A stretch of DNA of 64,000 bases, from positions 5,702,643 to 5,766,642 of the forward strand of contig NZ_QFRX01000001.1 in NCBI RefSeq assembly GCF_003143935.1, given 5' to 3'. Positions within the stretch are counted from its first letter, which is position 1, and each line of letters starts with the position of its first letter. Both the position numbers and the translations under genes were made by a program. Below the pieces are notes generated by a model. That model worked only from the letters and a program-made list of their open reading frames with translations, did no database searches and had not been told where the DNA came from. This document shows, in pieces, positions 55,077 through 63,628 of the stretch. The stretch is from Streptomyces sp. Act143. GTDB lineage: Bacteria > Actinomycetota > Actinomycetes > Streptomycetales > Streptomycetaceae.

Positions 55077-56579
55077 TCAGTGGACGGGGTGCATGGTGCG
55101 GCGCAGCCAGGGCGCCGCGGCCATCACCGCGAGGCCCGCGACCACCGCGATCGCGCCGTTGACGCCGAAGTAGGCGGGGTGGGAGACGTCGTCGTAGAGC
55201 TTCACGGTCTGGGCCTGGATGCCGTTGGCGAGGGCGAGGGAGAGGAACCAGAGGGACATGGTCTGGCTGGAGAAGGCGGCCGGGGCCAGCTTGGTGGTGG
55301 CCGACATGCCGGAGGTCTCCAAGAGGATGTCGCCGAGCCCCAGGAGCAGATAGGAGCCGACGATCCACCAGGCGGACATGAGGTAGTCGTCGCTGCCGTG
55401 GCCGCTCGTCGGCAGGACCATCAGCAGGAACGACAGTCCGCCGAGCACCACCCCGATGGCGATCTTGTTGGAGGCGTGCGGCTGGCCGCGGCCCATCCGG
55501 ACCCACAGGGCGGCGACGAAGGGCGCGAGGCCGACCTCGAAGGCGCCGAGCGCGGAGGCGTACCAACTGGCCGGGAAGTCGAAGCCGAGGATCGTGGTCT
55601 CGGCGTTCGTGGAGGCCAGCAGCATCATCGTCGAGTAGGCCTGGAAGAGGATGAAGTTGAAGACGGTCGAGGCCAGGAAGAGGACGACGTACGGTCGCAG
55701 GCGCCCGCGTTCCTCGGCCGTCACCCGGGGGCTTCGGAACATCACCGCGAAGTACACGACCGGTGCGATCACCGAGATCAGGGTGAGCAGGTCGACGAAC
55801 CGGTCCATGGTCAGCCAGCCGACGGCCCCGAGCAGCCCGGCGACGACGGCCGTGGCCACCACGCCCACGACGATCAGCCGCACCGTCCGCCCCATCGCCT
55901 CCGGCGCCAGGGCGAACTCCGCCGCGTGCCTGCGCCCGGCCAGGTGACGGCGCCCGGCGACGTACTGGACCAGCCCGAAGGTCATGCCGATCGCGGCGGC
56001 CGAGAAACCCCAGTGCCAGCCCTGGTGGTCGCCGAGCCAGCCGGTGATCAGCGGGCCCGCGAAGGCGCCGATGTTGATCGCCATGTAGTAGAGCGCGAAG
56101 CCCGCGTCCCGGCGCTCGTCGTCGGTCCGGTAGAGCTTGCCGACCATGGTGGCCACGTTGGGCTTGAGCAGCCCGGTGCCCGCGCTGATGAGCCCGAGGC
56201 CCGTCCAGGTCATGGTCGCGGTGGGCACGGCCATGGAGTAGTGCCCGCAGGCGATCAGGACGCCGCCCCACAGCACCGCGCGGTACGAGCCGAGCATGCG
56301 GTCGGCGAGCCAGCCGCCGGCGACGGAGACGAGGTAGACGAGGGTGCCGTAGGCCGCGGAGACGGAGGCGGCGGTTCCGGCCGACATGCCCATGCCCTCG
56401 TTGGCGACGGAGTCGGCGAAGTACAGGACGAGGATGGCCTGCATGCCCAGGAACGAGAAGCGCTCCCAGACCTCCAGACCGGAGAGGGTGAGCAGGCCTT
56501 TCGGCTGGCCGAAGAAGGCGGTGTCGTCCTCGGGCGGGGGCTGGTTTCCGGACTCGACATCGACGCTGGTTCGCGACAC
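55077..56579 (-). CDS. Proton-coupled oligopeptide transporter (POT/PTR2)
   Basis: Encodes 500 residues with 12-14 membrane helices. The family motif ExxER is seen in EVWERFSFLGMQ, and GTGLLKPNVATMVG corresponds to the PTR2 signature. It imports di- or tripeptides with protons. The GTG at 56579 is the start. It forms a two-gene operon with the S15-like hydrolase, which could digest imported X-Pro peptides. Confidence 0.93.
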   Translation of the reverse strand: MSRTSVDVESGNQPPPEDDTAFFGQPKGLLTLSGLEVWERFSFLGMQAILVLYFADSVANEGMGMSAGTAASVSAAYGTLVYLVSVAGGWLADRMLGSYRAVLWGGVLIACGHYSMAVPTATMTWTGLGLISAGTGLLKPNVATMVGKLYRTDDERRDAGFALYYMAINIGAFAGPLITGWLGDHQGWHWGFSAAAIGMTFGLVQYVAGRRHLAGRRHAAEFALAPEAMGRTVRLIVVGVVATAVVAGLLGAVGWLTMDRFVDLLTLISVIAPVVYFAVMFRSPRVTAEERGRLRPYVVLFLASTVFNFILFQAYSTMMLLASTNAETTILGFDFPASWYASALGAFEVGLAPFVAALWVRMGRGQPHASNKIAIGVVLGGLSFLLMVLPTSGHGSDDYLMSAWWIVGSYLLLGLGDILLETSGMSATTKLAPAAFSSQTMSLWFLSLALANGIQAQTVKLYDDVSHPAYFGVNGAIAVVAGLAVMAAAPWLRRTMHPVH

Positions 56580-56670
56580 GCTCCACTACTTCCGGGTAAG
56601 TCGATAGTTATCCGTTCTTTTCAGGTGATCAGAAACATACCGGGTGTGATCCGATACCGCCCCTGCGGTG

Positions 56671-56710
56671 GGGGTACCTCCCGCTCGAGCGAAGTCGAGA
56701 GTGGGGGAGG
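56671..56710. repeat. Dispersed Streptomyces-type intergenic palindrome
   Basis: CCTCCCGCTCGAGCGAAGTC (56677-56696) and its continuation GAGAGTGGGGGAGG form a hairpin with outer CCTCCC/GGGGAGG and inner CTCGA/TCGAG. I recall closely related elements at many intergenic sites in Streptomyces. It lies between the divergent transporter and polyprenyl synthase genes. Confidence 0.7.
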
Positions 56711-56833
56711 GTGGGGGGCGACGGTGATCGAAAGGTGACCGGATACGCTGACTTGAGTGAGGGCAGCGACCTATCGACAAACCGCGTAATCGCCACCTGA
56801 GACCAGCAGACACCAGCAGACAGGAGACCCCTC

Positions 56834-57844
56834 GTGACCGTCGTCGGGCCGTTCGGGCTGAGCGTGCGGGACCAGGCTCTCGAAGCCGATGTCCAGGCCG
56901 GATTGGCTGCTGTCGAGGAGGGTTTGCTCGAAGCCACCAAGAGCGAGGTCCCCTTCATCACGGAGGCAGCGCAGCACCTCGTCCGCGCGGGCGGTAAGCG
57001 CTTCCGGCCGCTGCTCGTGATGCTCACTGCCCAGTTCGGTGACCCCTATGCGCCCGGAGTGGTGCCGTCGGCGGTGGTCGTCGAGCTGACCCACCTGGCG
57101 ACGCTGTACCACGACGACGTGATGGACGAGGCCACGGTGCGGCGCGGTGTCGACGCCGCGAACACCCGCTGGGGCAACTCCGTCGCCGTCCTCACGGGTG
57201 ACTTCCTGTTCGCCCGCGCCTCGCAGATCCTCGCCGACCTCGGCCCCGAGGCGGTCCGGATCCAGGCCGAGGCGTTCGAACGCCTCGTGACCGGACAGAT
57301 CCTGGAGACCGCCGGGCCGGTGGACGGCCGGGACCCGGTCGAGCACTACCTGGACGTCCTCGCGGGCAAGACCGGCTCGCTGATCGCGGTCTCCTGCCGG
57401 TTCGGCTCGATGATGGCGGGCGCCGACGAGTCGGTCGTCGACGTGCTGACGCAGTACGGGGAGCGGCTCGGCGTCGCCTTCCAGCTGGCGGACGACGTGC
57501 TCGACATCGCGTCCGACTCCCACGAGTCGGGCAAGACGCCGGGGACGGACCTGCGCGAGGGCATCCCGACCCTGCCCGTCCTGCGGCTGCGCGAGCGGGC
57601 GGCACGGCTCGGGCTGGCCGAGGACATCGCCCTGTGCGAGCTGCTGGACTCCGACCTGAGCGACGACGGGCGGCTCGCGGAGGCGCTGACCGCGCTGCGG
57701 ACGCATCCCGCGCTGGACCAGGCGCGGCGGGACACCGTGCGGTACGCGGAGGAGGCGCGGGCGGCACTGGCGCCGCTGCGGGAGTGCGACGCGAAGGCGG
57801 CACTGACGGAGCTGTGCGACGCGGTGGTGCACCGGGCGGGATAG
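56834..57844 (+). CDS. Polyprenyl diphosphate synthase
   Basis: Encodes 336 residues of a trans-prenyltransferase that builds the long isoprenoid tail, most likely of menaquinone. The two Asp-rich motifs are HDDVMDEA (94-98) and LADDVLD (220-224); KRFRPLL and GNSVAVLTGDFLFA are also present. The residue before the first motif that sets chain length is bulky (LYHDD), but product length cannot be read directly. GTG start after GGAGACCCCTC. TACGCT near 56743 is a -10 candidate. Confidence 0.93.
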   Translation: MTVVGPFGLSVRDQALEADVQAGLAAVEEGLLEATKSEVPFITEAAQHLVRAGGKRFRPLLVMLTAQFGDPYAPGVVPSAVVVELTHLATLYHDDVMDEATVRRGVDAANTRWGNSVAVLTGDFLFARASQILADLGPEAVRIQAEAFERLVTGQILETAGPVDGRDPVEHYLDVLAGKTGSLIAVSCRFGSMMAGADESVVDVLTQYGERLGVAFQLADDVLDIASDSHESGKTPGTDLREGIPTLPVLRLRERAARLGLAEDIALCELLDSDLSDDGRLAEALTALRTHPALDQARRDTVRYAEEARAALAPLRECDAKAALTELCDAVVHRAG

Positions 57845-57852
57845 CCCGGCGA

Positions 57853-57868
57853 GGGGCGGGAGAGCCCC
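57853..57868 (+). terminator. Short hairpin after the polyprenyl synthase gene
   Basis: GGGGC (57853-57857) pairs with GCCCC (57864-57868) nine bases after the stop. Weak. Confidence 0.35.
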
Positions 57869-57876
57869 GGTGACGA

Positions 57877-57892
57877 TGTGACCCGTATCACA
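57877..57892. promoter_or_regulatory. Crp-like operator upstream of the CHRD gene
   Basis: TGTGACCCGTATCACA has the full TGTGA-N6-TCACA form and lies 94 bases before the CHRD start. A 6-base inverted repeat TGGACT-G-AGTCCA follows at 57897-57909. Confidence 0.55.
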
Positions 57893-57985
57893 TTCCTGGA
57901 CTGAGTCCAAACTGAGATCTACCCCGTATTCCTCCCCAGAAGCCGTCGCAGGGGGCGGCGGCTGACAAAACGGGGAGACACGTTC

Positions 57986-58900
57986 ATGCGCAAGAGGCTG
58001 ATCGTCAGCGCTGCCGCCGTAGCCGCCATGGCCGCCGTGGCCGTTCCCGCCTCGGCCTCGGCCGTGGAGAGCGGCGGCGAGGCCGCGACCGTCCTCGCCG
58101 CCGGCCTGCGGGGCGCCAACGAGGTGCCCGTCGAGGGCGGACCGGCCGTGGGGGACCAGGACGGAGCCGCGCTGGAGTTCATCGAGGTGCGGGGCGACGA
58201 GGTCTCCGTCGCCGTCAAGTGGCGCGGCCTCGACCGGCCGACCGCCCTCCACATCCACCAGGGCGCCAAGGGCACCAACGGCGGCGTCAAGGTCGACTTC
58301 GGCAAGCTGCTCGGCAAGGCCAGGGGCCACACCGTCACCGGCACGGTGAAGGTGAACGACCCGGCGCTGCTGGACGCGCTGAAGTCCGACCCCGGCGCGT
58401 TCTACGCCAACCTGCACACCGAGCGGTTCCCCGGCGGAGCGGTGCGTGGACAGCTGCACCAGGTCACCGTCGCGTCCTTCGCCTTCCGCCACGCGCTCGA
58501 CAACTTCCAGGCGTCCGTGATCGAGGGCAAGCAGATCTACGAGTGCAAGCCGGCCGAGGGCGGTGCCTACGCCTTCGCCCAGCGGGACGTCAGCGCCGCG
58601 CTCGGGGGCGGGATCGCGCACTCGTTCGTGGCGCCCGGCTCCGGTGTGCCGCAGTGGGTCGCCCGGGACGGCAGCGCGGTCACCGGTGCCGTCCTGTCCC
58701 GGACCCCGAACGGCACCGGGAACATCCCGGAGCTGGACCTGAAGGCCACTCAGTCCGGCAAGCACCACGGCCTGCTGGCCCGTACGACCGAGATTCTGCG
58801 GCTCAACACCGTCGGCGGCGTCGCCCCGGCCGGTGCCTGCACGCCGGGGGAGATCGTCGGGGTGCCGTACCGCGCGGACTACGTGTTCCTGCGCGACTGA
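57986..58900 (+). CDS. Secreted CHRD plus DUF3455 two-domain protein
   Basis: Encodes 304 residues. A Sec signal (RKRLIVSAAAVAAMAAVAVP, cut near ASASA) is followed by a CHRD domain (about 38-158; LRGANEVP, LHIHQGAKGTNGGVKV, YANLHTERFPGGAVRGQL). A DUF3455-like domain follows (about 170-300; KQIYECK, AHSFVAPGSGVPQWVARDGS). CHRD is found in secreted, possibly metal- or ligand-binding proteins; neither domain has an established reaction. The two are usually separate proteins. A Crp-like site lies upstream. Confidence 0.87.
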   Translation: MRKRLIVSAAAVAAMAAVAVPASASAVESGGEAATVLAAGLRGANEVPVEGGPAVGDQDGAALEFIEVRGDEVSVAVKWRGLDRPTALHIHQGAKGTNGGVKVDFGKLLGKARGHTVTGTVKVNDPALLDALKSDPGAFYANLHTERFPGGAVRGQLHQVTVASFAFRHALDNFQASVIEGKQIYECKPAEGGAYAFAQRDVSAALGGGIAHSFVAPGSGVPQWVARDGSAVTGAVLSRTPNGTGNIPELDLKATQSGKHHGLLARTTEILRLNTVGGVAPAGACTPGEIVGVPYRADYVFLRD

Positions 58901-58922
58901 CCGGTCCTGTCCGCGGCGGCGT

Positions 58923-58953
58923 CCTCCGTCCGACCCCTACGGGTCGGGGGAGG
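58923..58953 (+). terminator. Terminator of the CHRD gene
   Basis: CCTCC...CCGACCC pairs with GGGTCGG...GGAGG around a CTAC loop, starting 22 bases after the stop. Confidence 0.8.
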
Positions 58954-59145
58954 CGCCGCCTTCCCGTGTCATACCCCAGGTGTACGCGGAGTTGAGCCCG
59001 CGGGTTGACGCCTACTCCCGGCCGATTTGGTCAGATGGAACCACGGAAAACACCACTCCTCACCGATTCGGGTGAGAATGGCGGCTACGGGGTGGACGAG
59101 TGGAGCGAGTTGGAAGCCGCCGCCGACGACGGAGGTAGGGCACAC

Positions 59146-60348
59146 ATGGCACCGTACGAAACCGATGACAACTCGATCGCGGAGGAGGCCGAGGACCTGC
59201 GCGCCGGCCGGCGCAAGGCCGCGCGGTACGTCGTCCCGGTCGCGGTCGTGGGGGTGGCCGCGGCGACCATCGGGCTCGTCCCGGCGCTCGCCGACTCCGG
59301 CGACCCCGACCTGCCGAAGATCAGCGCACAGGAACTCGTCGAGAAGATCGCCGCGTCGGACGTACAGCAGCTGTCCGGCACCGTGAAGATCACCACCGAT
59401 CTGGGCCTGCCCGACTTCGGCGGCCTGGGCGGCGCCCTGACCGGCGGCGGCGCGCGGTCCGGCGATGACGGATCGTCCGCCGACCCCTCCGCCAAGCTCA
59501 CCGAACTCGCCACCGGCACCCACACCCTGCGCATCGCCGCCGACGGCCCCGACCGGCAGAAGGTCTCGGTGCTGGAGGACGCCGCCGAGTACAGCCTCAT
59601 CCACAACGGCAAGGACGTCTGGGGCTACGACAGCAAGTCCAACGAGGTCTTCCACACCACCGCCGACGAGAGCGCGAAGAAGCACGAGGAAGCACCGGCC
59701 ACGCCCAAGGACTTCGCCGACGACGCCCTCAAGGCGGTCGACGACACCACGTCCGTGACGGTCGAGGGCACCGCGCAGGTGGCCGGCCGGGACGCGTACC
59801 GGCTCGTCATCAAGCCCAAGGACGACGGGTCCACCGTCGGCCAGATCACCGTCGCCGTGGACGCGAAGACCGGCACGCCGCTGAAGTTCACGCTCACCCC
59901 GGCGAGCGGCGGCGCGGCCGTCGTCGACGCCGGCTTCACCCAGGTCAGCTTCGCCAGGCCGGCCGCCTCCACCTTCGACTTCACCCCGCCCAAGGGCGCG
60001 AAGGTCACGGAGGAGGACGCCACCGCCCCGCGGGAGCACGCGGAGCACCCCGAGGCTCCCGGCGCCGGCTTCGGCCAGGGCCTGGAGGGGCTGAACGTCA
60101 TCGGGGACGGCTGGGACTCCATCGCCGCCTTCGACACCGGTGGCCAGGGCATGCCGTCCGGCTCCGAGGTGGGCGGCGAGTTCGGCGGCTTCCTCGACTC
60201 GCTCGGCGACAAGGTGAGCGGCAAGTTCGGCAAGGGCACCGTCTTCAAGACGCGGCTGATCAACGCGCTGATCACGGACGACGGCAAGGTGTACGTCGGT
60301 GCCGTGACCAAGGACGCGCTGGTGAAGGCGGCGGACGCGGCGAAGTAG
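59146..60348 (+). CDS. LolA-like exported protein with N-terminal membrane anchor
   Basis: Encodes 400 residues. The ATG at 59146 follows GGAGGTAGGG, so the longer frame from 59005 is rejected. A 25-residue acidic N-terminus precedes one membrane segment (about 28-47). The outer part shows the LolA/LprG-like half-barrel pattern: strands TGTHTLRIAADGPDRQKVSV, AEYSLIHNGKDVWGYDSKSN and GRDAYRLVIKPKDDGSTVGQ. These domains carry lipids or sense envelope state. An ABC transporter pair follows 41 bases later and may be functionally linked. Confidence 0.82.
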   Translation: MAPYETDDNSIAEEAEDLRAGRRKAARYVVPVAVVGVAAATIGLVPALADSGDPDLPKISAQELVEKIAASDVQQLSGTVKITTDLGLPDFGGLGGALTGGGARSGDDGSSADPSAKLTELATGTHTLRIAADGPDRQKVSVLEDAAEYSLIHNGKDVWGYDSKSNEVFHTTADESAKKHEEAPATPKDFADDALKAVDDTTSVTVEGTAQVAGRDAYRLVIKPKDDGSTVGQITVAVDAKTGTPLKFTLTPASGGAAVVDAGFTQVSFARPAASTFDFTPPKGAKVTEEDATAPREHAEHPEAPGAGFGQGLEGLNVIGDGWDSIAAFDTGGQGMPSGSEVGGEFGGFLDSLGDKVSGKFGKGTVFKTRLINALITDDGKVYVGAVTKDALVKAADAAK

Positions 60349-60389
60349 CCACCGTACGCGCACGTCTGCCGAGGGAATCGAGGGAGCCG

Positions 60390-61364
60390 ATGGACCAACT
60401 GCCCGCCACGGAGCCGCATCCCGAGGGCGCGGGTGACAGCGTCATCCACACCCGCGCGCTCACCAAGCGCTACCGCGGCGGGCAGCTCGCCGTCGACGGT
60501 CTCGACCTGACCGTCCCGGCGGGCAGCGTCTTCGGCTTCCTCGGCCCCAACGGCTCCGGCAAGACCACCACCATCCGCATGCTGATGGGCCTCATCGAGC
60601 CCACGTCCGGCACGGCCCGCGTCCTGGGCCACCCGATGCCCCGCGCCACCCGCGCCGTACTGCCGCACGTCGGCGCCCTCATCGAGGGCCCGGCCCTCTA
60701 CGGCTTCCTCTCCGGCCGCGACAACCTCCTCCGCTACGACGCCGCCGACCCGACCGCCGATCCGCGCACCCGGCACACCCGTGTCGCCACGGCCCTGGAC
60801 CGGGTGGGCCTGTCGGCGGCGGCGGGCAAGAAGGCGAAGGCGTACTCGCTGGGCATGAAACAGCGCCTGGGCCTGGCGGCGGCCCTCCTGCAGCCCCGCA
60901 GACTCCTGGTCCTCGACGAGCCGACCAACGGCCTGGACCCCCAGGGCATGCGCGAGATCCGCTCCCTGGTCAGGGAGTTGGCCTCGGACGGCACGACCGT
61001 CTTCCTCTCCTCCCACCTGCTGGACGAGATCGAGCAGGTGTGCACGCATGCGGCGGTGATGGCGCAGGGGCGGCTGATCACTCAGGGCCCGGTGGCCGAC
61101 CTGGCGGCGGGAGCGAGGGGGAGGCTGGTGGTGACGACGCCGGACACGGGGGAGGCGGCACGGGTGCTGAAGGAACAGGGGATCGGTGACGTCGTGGTGG
61201 CGGAGGACCGGGTGACCGCGGAACCCCCGGACGGCGAACTGGCGGATCTGAACGCGGCGTTGGTGACGGCGGGGGTGCGAGTCCGAGGGTTCGGCATGGA
61301 ACGGGCCTCACTGGAGGACGCTTTCGTAGCCCTGACGGGGGAGGGCTTCGATGTCGCCGGCTGA
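60390..61364 (+). CDS. ABC transporter ATP-binding protein
   Basis: Encodes 324 residues. Walker A GPNGSGKTT at 52-60, signature YSLGMKQRLGLA, Walker B RLLVLDEPTNGLDP and a switch His in FLSSHLLDE. The CcmA/DrrA-type plan with a C-terminal extension suggests an exporter of small molecules or lipids. Its last 14 bases overlap the permease gene, so the pair is co-translated. Confidence 0.93.
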   Translation: MDQLPATEPHPEGAGDSVIHTRALTKRYRGGQLAVDGLDLTVPAGSVFGFLGPNGSGKTTTIRMLMGLIEPTSGTARVLGHPMPRATRAVLPHVGALIEGPALYGFLSGRDNLLRYDAADPTADPRTRHTRVATALDRVGLSAAAGKKAKAYSLGMKQRLGLAAALLQPRRLLVLDEPTNGLDPQGMREIRSLVRELASDGTTVFLSSHLLDEIEQVCTHAAVMAQGRLITQGPVADLAAGARGRLVVTTPDTGEAARVLKEQGIGDVVVAEDRVTAEPPDGELADLNAALVTAGVRVRGFGMERASLEDAFVALTGEGFDVAG

Positions 61365-62268
61365 GACAAGCGCCGCTCAGGGGCGCGGGGACCTGCACGA
61401 CCGGCCCCCGCTCACCGCAAGCCGCCGTACGACCCTACGAGGCACCCTCTTCGGCAGTGAACTGCTGACGACCTTTCGCCGCTGGCGCACCCTCGCCCTG
61501 CTCGCCGTCCTCGCGGCCGTCCCCGTCCTCGTGGGCATCGCCATCAAGATCGAGACCAGCGACGGCGGCGCCGTGGGCCAAGGCCACGGCGGAGAAGGCC
61601 CCGCCTTCATCTCCCAGGTCACCAACAACGGCCTCTTCCTGGTGTTCACGGCGTTGGCCGCAACGCTGCCCTTCTTCCTCCCCATGGCCATCGGCGTGAT
61701 CGCGGGCGACGCGATCGCCGGCGAGGCCAACGCCGGCACCCTGCGCTACCTCCTGGTCGCCCCGGCCGGCCGCACCCGCCTGCTGCTCACCAAGTACGCG
61801 ACGGTGATGACGTTCTGCCTGGTGGCCACCCTGGTCGTGGCGATCTCGGCACTCGCCGTGGGCGCCCTGCTCTTCCCGCTCGGCGATCTGACGACCATCT
61901 CCGGCACACAGATCACCTTCGCCGAGGGGCTGGGCCGGGCCCTCCTCATCGCCCTGGTCGTCGCAGCGTCACTGATCGGTGTGGCGGCGCTGGGCCTCTT
62001 CGTCTCGACGCTCACCGGCAGCGGCATCGCGGCCATGGCGACGACCGTCGGCCTGCTCATCACGGTCCAGATCCTCGACCAGATCCCCCAACTGCACGCG
62101 CTCCAGCCGTACTTCTTCTCGCACTACTGGCTGTCCTTCGCCGACCTCATGCGCGAACCCGTCTACTGGGACGACCTGCAGAAGAACCTCGGCCTCCAGG
62201 TGCTGTACGCGGCGGTGTTCGGCTCGGCGGCGTGGGCGAGGTTCACGACGAAGGACGTCACGGCGTAG
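61351..62268 (+). CDS. ABC transporter permease (ABC-2 type)
   Basis: Encodes 305 residues with six hydrophobic segments: one after the first 40 residues, a large outer loop (TSDGGAVGQGHGGEG), then five more. The topology and the AGDAIAGEANAGTLRYLLVAP segment match ABC-2 exporters. Partner of the ATPase just upstream. Its 3' end overlaps the convergent FMN reductase gene by 11 bases. Confidence 0.9.
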   Translation: MSPAETSAAQGRGDLHDRPPLTASRRTTLRGTLFGSELLTTFRRWRTLALLAVLAAVPVLVGIAIKIETSDGGAVGQGHGGEGPAFISQVTNNGLFLVFTALAATLPFFLPMAIGVIAGDAIAGEANAGTLRYLLVAPAGRTRLLLTKYATVMTFCLVATLVVAISALAVGALLFPLGDLTTISGTQITFAEGLGRALLIALVVAASLIGVAALGLFVSTLTGSGIAAMATTVGLLITVQILDQIPQLHALQPYFFSHYWLSFADLMREPVYWDDLQKNLGLQVLYAAVFGSAAWARFTTKDVTA

Positions 62269-62854
62269 CCGGGACCTCCTCGTAGGGGAAGCGGGCGAGC
62301 GGCGCCTCCTGCGCGAAGAACGTCTTCGCGCGCGTCAGCGCCTCCGTGTCCCGCAGGACGTCGCCCGGCTTGCTGCCGTTGCCGAGCAGCACCCCGCCGA
62401 ACCGCATCCCCATGTACGCCGCCGAGTTGTTGAGGGTGCCGACCAGCGGATCTGCGACCTCGAACTCCTCGTGGGCGAGCGCGGTGACGCCCCACAGGGT
62501 GCGCCCCGTCATCGTCGCCTTGAAGTCGACGCCGGGGGTGCGCAGCCAGCCCGACCAGTAGTCGAGGTAGCGCTTGGCCTGGCCGGAGAGCGAGTACCAG
62601 TACAGCGGCGACGCGATCACGATGTCGGTGGCGGCGATCGTGGCGTCGAAGAGCAGCCCCGTGGCCCCGTCGACCGGGCGCACGTGGTCGCTGTCGTGCC
62701 GCAGGTCCTCGAAATCGGGCAGCGGATGCTCCGCGAGGTCGATCCACCGCTGCTCGACGTCCTCGGGCAACTGCTCGGCGGCCCGGCGGGCCAGCAGCTC
62801 GGTGTTGCCGTCGGTGCGACTGCTGGCCAGGAGGAACAGGAAGCGGCGCGTCAT
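62258..62854 (-). CDS. NAD(P)H-dependent FMN reductase / flavodoxin-like oxidoreductase
   Basis: Encodes 198 residues. The flavodoxin fold has the FMN phosphate loop SSRTDGNTE near residue 11 and IASPLYWYSLSGQAKRYLDY in the second FMN loop. It reduces flavin or quinone-like substrates in the cytosol. The ATG at 62854 is preceded by a GGAG. Direct repeats lie about 40 bases upstream and may be an operator. Confidence 0.9.
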   Translation of the reverse strand: MTRRFLFLLASSRTDGNTELLARRAAEQLPEDVEQRWIDLAEHPLPDFEDLRHDSDHVRPVDGATGLLFDATIAATDIVIASPLYWYSLSGQAKRYLDYWSGWLRTPGVDFKATMTGRTLWGVTALAHEEFEVADPLVGTLNNSAAYMGMRFGGVLLGNGSKPGDVLRDTEALTRAKTFFAQEAPLARFPYEEVPATP

Positions 62855-62887
62855 GAGAGCTCCAGGCGGTAGTGGCGTACGCGGGTT

Positions 62888-62935
62888 ACTTGCATCTGCA
62901 TCATAAATGCATCCGCATCTTATGCGCGCGCAAGT
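62888..62935. promoter_or_regulatory. Direct and inverted repeats upstream of the FMN reductase
   Basis: TGCATCTGCATC (62891-62902) and TGCATCCGCATC (62908-62919) are direct repeats 17 bases apart, framed by ACTTGC (62888-62893) and GCAAGT (62930-62935). TATGAT on the minus strand within this region is a possible -10. It is a candidate binding site for a redox or MarR/HxlR-type regulator. Confidence 0.45.
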
Positions 62936-62961
62936 AATTCTCCAAGGGGCGTCCGAGCGGC

Positions 62962-63465
62962 TCAGTGCGGTCGCCCGGCCGCGCCGGTCAGCCGGGCCAG
63001 TGGCGCCGTCTCCCGCGGCGGATGGCCGGACAGGTCGCCGAGGCGCCAGGCCGGGACCCACGGCACGCGGTACACGTCGATCACCGACTCGATGAGCTTG
63101 ACGTGCCGGGCGAGCTGCTTGGGGAGCCGGCCCGGCGCGTCCGCGACCAGGACCACCGCGTCCAGGTCCAGCCCCTGAGGTGCCGCGCCGCGCCGGAAGA
63201 CCTCCAGGGCGCGCAGTACGGCGGCGAGCCCGGCCGCGTGGGTGCGGGCCACCAGCAGCACCGACGGGGGATCGGCGGGGCCGGGCCAGTCCCGGCCGCA
63301 GTCGTGGCCGCCGTAGACGGATGAGAGAGTGGAGGTGCCGGCCCCGCCGTGGGTGCCGACCCAGGAGAAACGCCGTGCCGTGGCGGTGGCATGGGCGGGC
63401 TGCGGCGGCGGGTCCTGCGGTACGGCCACCGGCCCGCGGATCCAGATCTCCGGCCCCTGCTGCAC
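62962..63465 (-). CDS. DUF6668-like protein with a degenerate P-loop
   Basis: Encodes 167 residues. The GTG at 63465 has AAGGAG seven bases upstream and is preferred over the GTG at 63525. After a Pro-rich start it shows WVGTHGGAGTSTLSSVYGG, which resembles a deviant Walker A of ParA/MinD-type ATPases (GGxGTS instead of GKT). VLLVARTHAAGLAAVLRAL and LDAVVLVADAPG look like following strands. Known families of this sort occur in Streptomyces near conjugation or secretion genes as far as I recall. ATP binding is not assured. Confidence 0.7.
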   Translation of the reverse strand: MQQGPEIWIRGPVAVPQDPPPQPAHATATARRFSWVGTHGGAGTSTLSSVYGGHDCGRDWPGPADPPSVLLVARTHAAGLAAVLRALEVFRRGAAPQGLDLDAVVLVADAPGRLPKQLARHVKLIESVIDVYRVPWVPAWRLGDLSGHPPRETAPLARLTGAAGRPH

Positions 63466-63515
63466 GTACGGTCTCCTTCCCCGAGTCGTCCCCCCCGGCC
63501 GCCTGGGACGAGTCT

Positions 63516-63525
63516 GTGACGTCAC
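63516..63525. promoter_or_regulatory. GTGACGTCAC palindrome in a divergent promoter region
   Basis: A perfect 10-base palindrome followed by a second GTGACGT-type copy. It lies between the DUF6668-like gene and the right-edge gene; possible operator. Confidence 0.3.
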
Positions 63526-63628
63526 GGTGACGTGAGTACCGGGAGCGAGCGGAGAGACTACTCAACAGTACGTGTACGACCGGCTCTTGACGCCGGGGAG
63601 CGGTTGGCCGATGGCCGGAGGGAGCACC

